Assembly: GCF_002222055.1 (NCBI RefSeq)
Contig: NZ_MUGS01000068.1
Span: 1-41,982 of the forward strand
Direction of reading: 5' to 3'
Origin: Flavobacterium araucananum
Lineage (GTDB): Bacteria > Bacteroidota > Bacteroidia > Flavobacteriales > Flavobacteriaceae
Length of the DNA stretch: 41,982 nt
Both the position numbers and the translations under genes were made by a program. The notes beneath the pieces are model-generated. The model was not told the origin of the DNA. It saw nothing but the letters and a program-made list of their open reading frames with translations, and searched no databases. Shown piece after piece: positions 1 through 7,482 of the stretch (within the stretch, counting starts at the first letter, position 1; each line of letters opens with the position of its first letter).

Positions 1-131
1 TTTGTTTTTAACAGTTTTTTACTTTACTGCTTGAGCCATAAGGATACAAAAGCTTTTGAAATAATTTAGATCTTTAAAACTGTAAACTTTAAAAAGACTG
101 ATTTTTAGTATTTTAAGGTTTGTTGTGAAGT

Positions 132-498
132 ATAAGATTTACTATAAAGGAAAATTGCGTTAGGGATGGGGGCAATATCCTTTTTCGGTACCTTAAAACT
201 TCCTCGTGAAGCTATTAATGTTTTTTGTCACAAAAGAGTTAGTGCAAAGCCCAATTTACAGTAACAGAAACCAACAGAAGATCACTTTAATAAGTGTAAT
301 CTCTAAAGTTGTGAAAGTTTGTAATACTACTTATAAATGCTTTGTAAATTTGGATTTGGTATTTCTTATGAAAAATAAGATTTATATCTAATGTAAATTG
401 TGTCAGGGAGGGAAACGATATCATTTTGCGTTGCCAAAACTTTCTTGACAAAGCATATAAAAATACCTTTTACAAAAGGTTTAGTGCACAGCCCGATT
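132..498. repeat. two degenerate direct copies of a ~125 bp intergenic repeat
   Basis: Copy 1 (132-256) and copy 2 (375-498) share, in the same order, ATAAGATTTA, AAATTG.GT.AGGGA.GG, ATATC..TTT, AAAACTT.CT, ACAAAAG..TTAGTGCA and AGCCC.ATT. Lengths are 125 and 124 bases with starts 243 bases apart. A further match (AATTTG..ATTGGTATTT-like) follows each copy near 350 and 530, so the duplicated unit is longer but decayed. The GTTAGGGA...AGCCC layout resembles dispersed intergenic repeats I recall from Flavobacterium genomes, where the middle is palindromic; here the middle is eroded. The short open frames across this stretch look like chance. I see no gene in positions 1-724. Confidence 0.6.
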
Positions 499-642
499 CG
501 CCGCCGTATAAACGCATATAATATTAATTTGATATTGGTATTTAGTCTTGTCTTATTTTGGGCCTATAACTCTTTAAAATAGCATGTTTTTACATAATTA
601 TCTAATCTTTAGATTTTATGCGAAGGAGTGGCTAATTGTTTG

Positions 643-683
643 TATAAAAAAAACGGCATTGACTTTTTAGTCAATGCCGTTTT
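643..683 (-). terminator. rho-independent terminator of the TonB receptor gene
   Basis: A perfect 15 bp stem (650-664 with 669-683, arms AAAACGGCATTGACT and AGTCAATGCCGTTTT) encloses a 4-base loop. On the minus strand it is followed by a run of eight T (positions 650-643). It lies about 40 bases past the TonB receptor stop codon. Confidence 0.85.
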
Positions 684-724
684 CATATTTATTATAGTTC
701 TTATTTTAGATTATAATAAGGGAA

Positions 725-3700
725 TTAATTACCAAATATATATCTAAGTGTAAATTGTGCTTGCCAAACATCTGTTGTTCCTGAATTTTTTTGGTAAGTA
801 TTTTTAATTAAATATCTGTTTCCGTTAGGGTCAGTTTGTGTAGCAAGAGTATAAATAGGCACGTTACCAGTTGTTGCTGAAGAAAATGCCAATACATTTG
901 GATTGGTTGCTCTTTGCGAAAGTCCCCAATCTTTGTTTATCATGTTTGTAAAGTTCAAGATGTCAGCTCTAAATTGAAAACTATTCTTTTTACCTGCTAT
1001 TTTGATGTATATATCTTGAGAAATAGATAAATCTAATCTGTGTAGCATTGGTAAAACAGACTCATTTCTTTGAGCATATTGACCTCTTCTTGTACGAAGG
1101 TATTTATCCTGATCTATATAAGCATCAAATGCAGTTCTTTGTTCAGCTTCTGTGTAAGTTCTTGAAGTTGTAACACCAGCTACGGTACTTGTAATCAAAA
1201 GAGGAGCAAAACGAAGTTCAGACGCATTTTGTGGTACATAAATTAAATCATTACCACTAACTCTGTCTCCATTCATATCGCCACTATAGCTATAAGAAAA
1301 CGGGTTAGCCTGTTCTCCGATATACCCTAAGTTTATAGAAGTTGCACCTCCAAGACCTTTACCATATTCGATTCTGTATCCAATAACACCAACCAAACGA
1401 TTTGGTGTATTGTTGTTTGAATTAGTAACATCCAGATTGTTATTTCCGTTTACAGATCTTCCGCTTGTCCATGAACCAGAAGCTACTGATCCCGGAGACA
1501 TTAAGTCTGTAGCATTAGAATGTGTGTAGGCAAATGATCCCCAAAGTCCTCTTTGGTAAGGGTATTCTATTTTGAATGTTGTAGAATAAAAATATCCTTT
1601 ATCAGTGTTCGCTAAAACGATACCGTTTGAAACGTTATCATTTACACGAGTTCCAGCGTCATTACGTGAATATCTAGGTCTGTTGTCAGTACCACTGAAT
1701 GTTCCAACGGGAGCATCAAAGTTAGCATTGTAATAAGTGATTGCATTGATATTCTTTTGAAGAATTCCTTCAACTGTACCTGTAAATCCAAAAGGAAGTT
1801 TTTGATCAACTGCCATTGTAGTTTTCCAAACCTGAGGAGATTTGAAATTTTTCTTATTAAATGACAAGTCAAAAGTTGATGGAGCTGTAGGTTTAGCCGG
1901 AGTAAAATAATCAGCTGGTCTTGGTGTAAAACCATATCCTCCCGCAACCAAATCAGCAGCACTAACATCTACAACACCTGTAAGAACACCGTTATTTCCA
2001 ATTTGATTTGATAAATATACTCCTGGAGATCTACCTGTAAATACTCCTGAACCTCCACGGATTATTGTTGAAGAGTTTCCGTTTAAGTCAAGATTGAAAC
2101 CAACTCTAGGTTCAAATAAGATAGCTGGATCTGGCATTGTACCAGTGTTGAATTTTTCGCCATTAGCAAAAGTCATAGCAGTAACTGTAGGGTTTTCTAA
2201 TGCCGTATCAGCATACCAAATTCTTGAAGCTCTTAAACCAACTGTTAATTTAAATCTGTCGCTTAATTTCATTTCGTCCTGAGCATAAATATCTAATTTG
2301 TTAGATTTTAATATTTGCATTGGATCTGCACCACCTGGTAAAGCAGAATATTTGTATTGAAATTTACTTGGATTGGTAAGAGTTACACTTGACGGAGCGC
2401 CGTTCTTTCCTGCAGAATCATTTGCAGCAGCATAAAAATCAGCTAAAGAGTTAAAAACGTAAACTCCGTTTGATCCTGAGAAGAATAAGTTACTTGATTT
2501 GAAATATTCAAAATTCGCACCAAATACTAAAGAGTGTTTTCCGATAGTTTTAGTCAAATTGTCTGTGAAGTGTAGTGTTGAGTATGAAAGTTTGTTTCCT
2601 TGAGTAAAAGGATCTAAACCAACAGAAATATAAGTAGCAGCACCTTGCTTAATATCAATTGTTGGGAATAAACCACCACCAATTAAACCTCTGTCTTCAA
2701 TTTGTTTGTCATAACCTCCAATGAAGTTATTGTACCAGGAGTTGCTCAATTTACTGTTCAATTCTAATACGATTGATCTTGTATTATCTAAAATTGTATA
2801 GCCACTATTTTGAAAAGACATTGCTAATCCGCTATTAGTTCTGTTACCAAACCCTAATGAGTTTGAATTAGAAGTCAACTGATCAGAAGATGAATTATGA
2901 AATACGTAACGAGCAGTAAGTTTATGATTGTCATTGATATTCCAGTCAAGTCTGGTTAAGAATTTTTTTGATTCTTTTGAAGAATCGTAATTTTCCCATG
3001 GACCTGTAGTGTATCCAAATTTGTCTTTCATGAAGTTTGAAAGAGTTTGCATTTCAGTATAAGTTGGCAGAGAAACCTGACCACTTGGATTTGGAGAACC
3101 TGTAGAGGTAAAATTTGTAGCAGGGCTTGTATTATCAATAGTTTCAAAATTTCCGAAGAAGAATAATTTATCTTTGATAATTGGTGCTCCAATACGAGCT
3201 CCCAATATTTTTTCTTCAAATCTACCTGGTTTAATCGTTACATCTCCAGCATGAGTACCAATAAAATCTTTTTTATTACTTCTTGTAGAAGTATAAACAG
3301 ATCCTTCGATTTCGTTTGTTCCACTTCTTGTTACGGCATTAATACCTGAACCTAAGAATCCGGATTGACGGATATCATAAGGAGCAATGTTTACTTGTAA
3401 CTGCTCAATTGCATCTAATGAAATTGCAGTAGAACCAGTTCTACCTCCAGCTTGTGAATCTGACCCAAGTCCAAATCCGTTGTTGAATACAGAACCGTCA
3501 ATTGTAAAGTTGTTTAGTCTTGAATCCTGACCACCAAAAGTTCCGTTTGCTCCGGCATTGGCATTATATTTTGTAACAGAGTTTATAGAACGAGCTCCTA
3601 AAACCGGAACTGCTGCAATTTCTCTGTTAGAAAACTGTTGCGATGCACCAGTTCTTCCTTTGTTAAAATTTCCTTTTGATTTTGTTGATACTACAACTTC

Positions 3701-4039
3701 CTGAAGAGCATTTTGTTCGTCATCGATCTTAACGTTTACAGTTAGATTATTACCTAACCCAACATTAATATCAGTGATTTCAGTTGTTTTAAAACCAATG
3801 TAAGTTACCTTAACAGTATAAGGGCCTCCTGGTCTTAATCCTTGTACAGCATATCCACCGTCAAAATCTGTTGTAGAGAAGTATTTTGTTCCGGTCGGTT
3901 TATGAACAATTTCTACTGTTGCCCCCGGGAGAGCTTCTCCTTTGTTTGATCTAACAGTCCCTGACATGGCTGAACTCGTAACTTGAGCATGGCCTAAGGC
4001 TGATAGAAGAATAATCAAAATAAAAATAATCTTTTTCAT
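725..4039 (-). CDS. TonB-dependent receptor, Oar-like, with carboxypeptidase-regulatory-like N-terminal domain
   Basis: This is an outer-membrane active transporter or protein-binding barrel of 1104 residues. Residues 1-19 are a signal peptide ending GHAQ. Residues about 22-118 form a carboxypeptidase-regulatory-like beta-sandwich (SGTVRSNKGEALPGATVEI, then GGYAVQGLRPG). The plug domain follows, with NFTIDGS, and then a long barrel rich in aromatic and asparagine residues, ending LRYIFGN. The size and the Oar/CarboxypepD_reg layout match the large Bacteroidota receptors of the Myxococcus Oar type rather than SusC proteins, and there is no SusD partner beside it. It is monocistronic: it has its own -7 box upstream and a strong terminator downstream. 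The substrate cannot be read from the sequence. The family is secure, the function is not. Confidence 0.9.
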   Translation of the reverse strand: MKKIIFILIILLSALGHAQVTSSAMSGTVRSNKGEALPGATVEIVHKPTGTKYFSTTDFDGGYAVQGLRPGGPYTVKVTYIGFKTTEITDINVGLGNNLTVNVKIDDEQNALQEVVVSTKSKGNFNKGRTGASQQFSNREIAAVPVLGARSINSVTKYNANAGANGTFGGQDSRLNNFTIDGSVFNNGFGLGSDSQAGGRTGSTAISLDAIEQLQVNIAPYDIRQSGFLGSGINAVTRSGTNEIEGSVYTSTRSNKKDFIGTHAGDVTIKPGRFEEKILGARIGAPIIKDKLFFFGNFETIDNTSPATNFTSTGSPNPSGQVSLPTYTEMQTLSNFMKDKFGYTTGPWENYDSSKESKKFLTRLDWNINDNHKLTARYVFHNSSSDQLTSNSNSLGFGNRTNSGLAMSFQNSGYTILDNTRSIVLELNSKLSNSWYNNFIGGYDKQIEDRGLIGGGLFPTIDIKQGAATYISVGLDPFTQGNKLSYSTLHFTDNLTKTIGKHSLVFGANFEYFKSSNLFFSGSNGVYVFNSLADFYAAANDSAGKNGAPSSVTLTNPSKFQYKYSALPGGADPMQILKSNKLDIYAQDEMKLSDRFKLTVGLRASRIWYADTALENPTVTAMTFANGEKFNTGTMPDPAILFEPRVGFNLDLNGNSSTIIRGGSGVFTGRSPGVYLSNQIGNNGVLTGVVDVSAADLVAGGYGFTPRPADYFTPAKPTAPSTFDLSFNKKNFKSPQVWKTTMAVDQKLPFGFTGTVEGILQKNINAITYYNANFDAPVGTFSGTDNRPRYSRNDAGTRVNDNVSNGIVLANTDKGYFYSTTFKIEYPYQRGLWGSFAYTHSNATDLMSPGSVASGSWTSGRSVNGNNNLDVTNSNNNTPNRLVGVIGYRIEYGKGLGGATSINLGYIGEQANPFSYSYSGDMNGDRVSGNDLIYVPQNASELRFAPLLITSTVAGVTTSRTYTEAEQRTAFDAYIDQDKYLRTRRGQYAQRNESVLPMLHRLDLSISQDIYIKIAGKKNSFQFRADILNFTNMINKDWGLSQRATNPNVLAFSSATTGNVPIYTLATQTDPNGNRYLIKNTYQKNSGTTDVWQAQFTLRYIFGN

Positions 4040-4067
4040 TTTTAATGTTATATAGTTTAATTTTTGG

Positions 4068-4100
4068 CAAAATTATAACAATTAACCGCCGCAGTGTTAA
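4068..4100 (-). promoter_or_regulatory. candidate promoter of the TonB receptor
   Basis: On the minus strand TAATTTTG (4075-4068) matches the Bacteroidota -7 consensus TAnnTTTG, about 28 bases before the ATG. The -33 position holds TTA (4100-4098), one base off TTG, with a spacing of 22. The rest of the gap up to 4409 shows no gene. Confidence 0.45.
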
Positions 4101-4409
4101 CAGAATATTAACAAACTGTATTTGTTACGTATTTGTTCGTTTTTTTTAGGAATATTCTTTAAAAGATAAGTTGTTTAATTAGAAGGGTTTAAAAAACAAA
4201 ATAATGCCCGTAATCAAAAATTATGAAAGTACTTACTGTATTATTTCATGTCTTTGTAATAGCGTTAGAAGAGTATTGTCATTTGTGAGATAATTGCAAA
4301 ATATAAAAGAATCCAGTACAGGTATTACCCTCCGTTTTTTTATAGAAATTATGCAATAAGCCAAATACAAGCTAAGTAATTTGTCCAAATCATAATTAGT
4401 TGTAAAGAA

Positions 4410-4440
4410 TTGATTTATCTGCTTACAGTTTGTACTTTTG
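4410..4440 (+). promoter_or_regulatory. consensus promoter placed against the start codon of the SpoU methyltransferase
   Basis: TTG (4410-4412), 20 bases, then TACTTTTG (4433-4440) fits the Bacteroidota primary sigma factor pattern TTG-N20-TAnnTTTG exactly. The box ends only five bases before the ATG at 4446, so transcription should begin at or next to the start codon, giving a leaderless or nearly leaderless mRNA. Confidence 0.6.
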
Positions 4441-4445
4441 CTTTT

Positions 4446-4904
4446 ATGAATGATAATTTTATAAATGAGTATTTTGGGATAGGAATACAAAATGGTAAAA
4501 CTCCGGAAAATTTAGGTGTTTTGTGGCGTACTGCTCAAAACTTAGGCGCCACTTTTATATTTACAATAGGAAATCGATATGCCAAGCAAGCTTGTGATAC
4601 TCATGATGCAGTAAAAGCAATTCCTTATTTTCATTATGATACTTTTGACGCTTTTTTTGATAACCTACCTAAAGGAGCAAGATTGGTTGGTGTTGAATTA
4701 GATGAAAAGGCTTCAGATTTAGAGACCTTCGAACATCCAAGACGTTGTGTTTATTTATTAGGAGCAGAAGATCATGGCTTATCCAGAAAAGTAATGGATA
4801 AATGCCATCATTTAGTAAAATTTAAATCAGAAAAAAGTTTAAATGTAGCCGTAGCAGGAAGTATTATTATGTACGACAGAAACTTACCTAAAAAACGTTC
4901 TTAA
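4446..4904 (+). CDS. SpoU/TrmH-family RNA methyltransferase
   Basis: A 152-residue SAM-dependent RNA ribose methyltransferase of the SPOUT (trefoil-knot) class. The three family motifs are visible: NLGVLWRTAQNLGA near residue 20, the LLGAEDHGLS loop near 105 and SLNVAVAGSIIMY near 135. It lacks the extra N-terminal substrate-binding domain of longer TrmH or RlmB proteins, so it is the short single-domain type, comparable in size to TrmL. The target RNA cannot be assigned. The ATG at 4446 is chosen because the consensus promoter ends at 4440; an upstream in-frame TTG at 4410 lies inside that promoter. The gene is convergent with mnmE. Confidence 0.85.
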   Translation: MNDNFINEYFGIGIQNGKTPENLGVLWRTAQNLGATFIFTIGNRYAKQACDTHDAVKAIPYFHYDTFDAFFDNLPKGARLVGVELDEKASDLETFEHPRRCVYLLGAEDHGLSRKVMDKCHHLVKFKSEKSLNVAVAGSIIMYDRNLPKKRS

Positions 4905-4925
4905 TAAAGAGACGAATTAATTGAT

Positions 4926-4956
4926 CTCCGATGCCTCTAATGACTTCGGAGTTTTT
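4926..4956 (+). terminator. weak terminator after the SpoU methyltransferase gene
   Basis: CTCCGA (4926-4931) pairs with TCGGAG (4946-4951) across a 14-base loop, followed by five T. The stem is short. It sits in the convergent gap between the methyltransferase and mnmE. Confidence 0.45.
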
Positions 4957-4999
4957 GATACAAATCGTCAAATGATTACAAGACAATAATGGCGACACT

Positions 5000-6400
5000 C
5001 TACTTCCCGATACAAAAGTTAGCAAAAATATTCCCCAACAACTCGTCATTGGAAACTTGTCCCGTAATAAGACCAAATTGGTATAAAGCTTCGCGAATAT
5101 CAAGCGCAATTAAATCACTTGAAAGATCAGTTTCGAGACCAAATTTCACCTTTTGTATTTCATCTAAAGCTTTTAGTAAGGAATCGTAATGTCTCGTGTT
5201 TGTTACGATAGTTTCATTATTACGCAAAGCACCGGTATTAACAAATGAAAGCAATTGATGCTTTAATTCTTCAACCCCGATATTCTCTTTGGCACTTAGA
5301 AAAATTTGTTTCAGGTTTAAAGTTTCAAGTTCCTGACGTGTCGTTTGAAGTTGGTCCTGGCTAAGTTGATCTATTTTATTACAAACAATTAAAATTTCTT
5401 TTAAAGGATATTTGTTTTTTATTTTCTCAATTTCAACAAGGAACGAAGCACTTGATACCTGAAACTTTAAACTATCCATGAGGTAGATAACGAGCTGTGC
5501 CTGTTCTATTTTTTCGAATGTTTTCTTGATTCCAATGCTTTCTACAACATCTTTGGTCTCGCGAATTCCTGCGGTATCGATGAATCTAAAACCAATTCCT
5601 CCAATCACCAGTTCATCTTCAATAGTATCTCTCGTAGTTCCTGCAATGTCTGAAACGATTGCACGTTCTTCGTTTAATAAAGCATTTAATAAAGTCGATT
5701 TTCCTACGTTTGGTTCCCCGACAATTGCAACCGGAATACCGTTTTTAATAACATTTCCAACAGCAAATGAATCAATCAAACGTTTTAAAACAAATTCAAT
5801 TCGGTTTAATAATTCATGAAATTGAGTACGATCAGCAAATTCGACATCTTCCTCTGCAAAATCCAATTCTAATTCGATTAAAGAAGCGAAGTTCAGAAGT
5901 TCCTCGCGCAATTTTGCTATTTCATTACTAAAACCACCACGCATTTGCTGCATCGCAATTTGGTGCGATGCTTCATTGTCTGACGAAATTAAGTCGGCAA
6001 CAGCTTCTGCCTGCGATAAATCAAGTTTTCCGTTTAGGAATGCTCTTAAGGTAAATTCACCCGCATCTGCCATACGGCAACCTTTTCTTAATAACAACTG
6101 AATAATTTGTTGCTGAATGTAAGTAGATCCGTGGCAGGAGATTTCGATCGTATTTTCGCCTGTATAAGAATTTGGCCCTTTGAAAACAGAAACCAAAACT
6201 TCATCAAGTGTTTTCGAATCGTCGACAATATGACCCAAATGCAAAGTATGTGTTTTTTGCTTGGTTAAGTCTTTGTTTTTTATCGATTTAAAAACAGAAT
6301 TTCCAATGGTAATAGCTTCAGAACCTGAAATTCGAATTATAGCAATAGCTCCTGCTCCTGACGGAGTGGCTAATGCAACTATAGAATCTTGATTTATCAT
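5000..6400 (-). CDS. mnmE: tRNA uridine-5-carboxymethylaminomethyl modification GTPase MnmE
   Basis: MnmE (TrmE) works with MnmG to place a carboxymethylaminomethyl group on U34 of certain tRNAs. The 466-residue protein opens with the formyl-tetrahydrofolate-binding domain (DSIVALATPSGAGAIAIIRISG). A helical domain holds an inserted G domain: G1 GEPNVGKST at residues 228-236, then AGTTRD, G3 DTAG and G4 NKID. It ends in the family signature FCIGK, whose Cys is needed for activity in characterised members. The start at 6400 (MINQDS) fits the family; an in-frame extension to 6427 would add nine unconserved residues and cross the likely promoter. Confidence 0.97.
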   Translation of the reverse strand: MINQDSIVALATPSGAGAIAIIRISGSEAITIGNSVFKSIKNKDLTKQKTHTLHLGHIVDDSKTLDEVLVSVFKGPNSYTGENTIEISCHGSTYIQQQIIQLLLRKGCRMADAGEFTLRAFLNGKLDLSQAEAVADLISSDNEASHQIAMQQMRGGFSNEIAKLREELLNFASLIELELDFAEEDVEFADRTQFHELLNRIEFVLKRLIDSFAVGNVIKNGIPVAIVGEPNVGKSTLLNALLNEERAIVSDIAGTTRDTIEDELVIGGIGFRFIDTAGIRETKDVVESIGIKKTFEKIEQAQLVIYLMDSLKFQVSSASFLVEIEKIKNKYPLKEILIVCNKIDQLSQDQLQTTRQELETLNLKQIFLSAKENIGVEELKHQLLSFVNTGALRNNETIVTNTRHYDSLLKALDEIQKVKFGLETDLSSDLIALDIREALYQFGLITGQVSNDELLGNIFANFCIGK

Positions 6401-6404
6401 GGTG

Positions 6405-6412
6405 CAAAGGTA
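6405..6412 (-). promoter_or_regulatory. -7 box directly before mnmE
   Basis: On the minus strand TACCTTTG (6412-6405) matches TAnnTTTG and ends four bases before the ATG. I found no TTG at the expected -33 spacing. If used, it would give a leaderless mRNA. Confidence 0.4.
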
Positions 6413-6505
6413 TAAAAAAAGCCCCAAAGTTTTGTTCTTCCATATACCTTGAAGATATGTTCTGTAAGGACTTAAAATTGATTTATGGAGTCAATATCAA
6501 ATGTT

Positions 6506-6555
6506 AAAATACTGATAATTGTCAGAGTATTTTGATTTTAGAATGACTAAATTTG
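6506..6555 (+). promoter_or_regulatory. dyad operator candidate and -7 box before the universal stress gene
   Basis: TAAATTTG (6548-6555) is a -7 box 28 bases before the ATG. Just upstream, AAAATACT (6506-6513) and AGTATTTT (6526-6533) are perfect inverted arms enclosing CTGATAATTGTCAG, itself a 12-of-14 palindrome. No good -33 TTG is present at 19-21 bases, so the dyad may be an activator site. Confidence 0.4.
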
Positions 6556-6583
6556 AGAGAACAACTTCTAAATACGAATCAAA

Positions 6584-7417
6584 ATGAAAAAAATAATATT
6601 CCCCACAGATTTTTCCGACTCTGCTACAAATGCATTTGTACATGCTTTAGAATTTGCTAAAATTGTAAATGCTGAACTTATTTTATTGCACACCTTTGAA
6701 ATCCCAGTTTACGATAGTCAGTTTTTTCCGGAAAATTATGCTGCAATTTACAGCTCTATAGAATTAGCAAAATTTGAAATGTTTAAAGATGAAATCCCAA
6801 AATTAAGAACCATTGCAATGGAACGAAATTTAGAAGATATAGTAATAAAGCATCGTTTGATGGATGGTGATTTGATTTTTAATTTAAAAAATGCTGTCGA
6901 AGAAGACAAAGCCGATTTTGTTATTATGGGAACTTCCGGAGTTTCAGACTGGACCAAATTTTTTCTGGGGTCGAATACCAATGCTGTAATTTCTGAGATT
7001 AAAGTTCCGGTTTTATGTATTCCTGCCGACACAAAATACAAGAAAATAAAAATAATAGGTTTTACAACCCGCTATCGTGAAAAAGATAAAATTGAGCTGA
7101 GAAAAGTATTGGAGATTGCTAAAAAAACAAATGCGAAAGTAAAAAGTTTGTATGTTAGAACTTCAGGTTCAGATGTTTCTGATACAACTATAAAAGAATG
7201 GGAAAAAGAATTTGCAAATGAAAATGTAGAGTTTCTAGTGTTGCCAAGTGACGAAGTAAAAGAAACTATACTGGATTTTATCCTTTATAAAGATGTTGAT
7301 ATCATAACGACAATAACCCATAAAAGATCTTTCTTTGAAAGCCTTTTCGAGTCTAGTTTTTCAAAAAAAATAACAAAAGAAGTTTCTATTCCGGTTTTAA
7401 TAATGCATGAAACCTAA
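6584..7417 (+). CDS. universal stress protein, tandem UspA domains
   Basis: A cytoplasmic stress-response protein of 277 residues made of two UspA folds. Domain 1 (about 1-147) starts MKKIIFPTDFSDSA and has the ATP-binding pattern G-x2-G-x9-G-S as GTSG, nine residues, then GSN, followed by KVPVLCIP. Domain 2 (about 153-277) keeps the fold and ends VSIPVLIMHET but has lost the glycine motif (ITTITHKRSF in its place). Such tandem proteins usually bind ATP in one half only. The gene stands alone, divergent from mnmE, with a dyad in its promoter. Family certain, exact role unknown. Confidence 0.92.
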   Translation: MKKIIFPTDFSDSATNAFVHALEFAKIVNAELILLHTFEIPVYDSQFFPENYAAIYSSIELAKFEMFKDEIPKLRTIAMERNLEDIVIKHRLMDGDLIFNLKNAVEEDKADFVIMGTSGVSDWTKFFLGSNTNAVISEIKVPVLCIPADTKYKKIKIIGFTTRYREKDKIELRKVLEIAKKTNAKVKSLYVRTSGSDVSDTTIKEWEKEFANENVEFLVLPSDEVKETILDFILYKDVDIITTITHKRSFFESLFESSFSKKITKEVSIPVLIMHET

Positions 7418-7454
7418 AATTATCCTATGATAGTAAAATTGTAGGTGTAAAACC

Positions 7455-7462
7455 TATATTTG
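7455..7462 (+). promoter_or_regulatory. -7 box of the MutS-like gene
   Basis: TATATTTG matches TAnnTTTG, 20 bases before the ATG at 7483. The only TTG upstream (7439-7441) is spaced 13 bases, too close for a standard -33 box. Confidence 0.4.
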
Positions 7463-7482
7463 TATTTCATTAAATTAAAAAG

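Noticed and set aside
206..582. Two open frames of about 60 codons before the TonB receptor
   Set aside because: They cross the decayed repeat copies, show no protein-like pattern or signal peptide, and differ between the two repeat copies in frame and sequence.
725..4039. SusC-type glycan receptor
   Set aside because: No SusD gene or carbohydrate enzymes lie nearby, and the layout is Oar-like.
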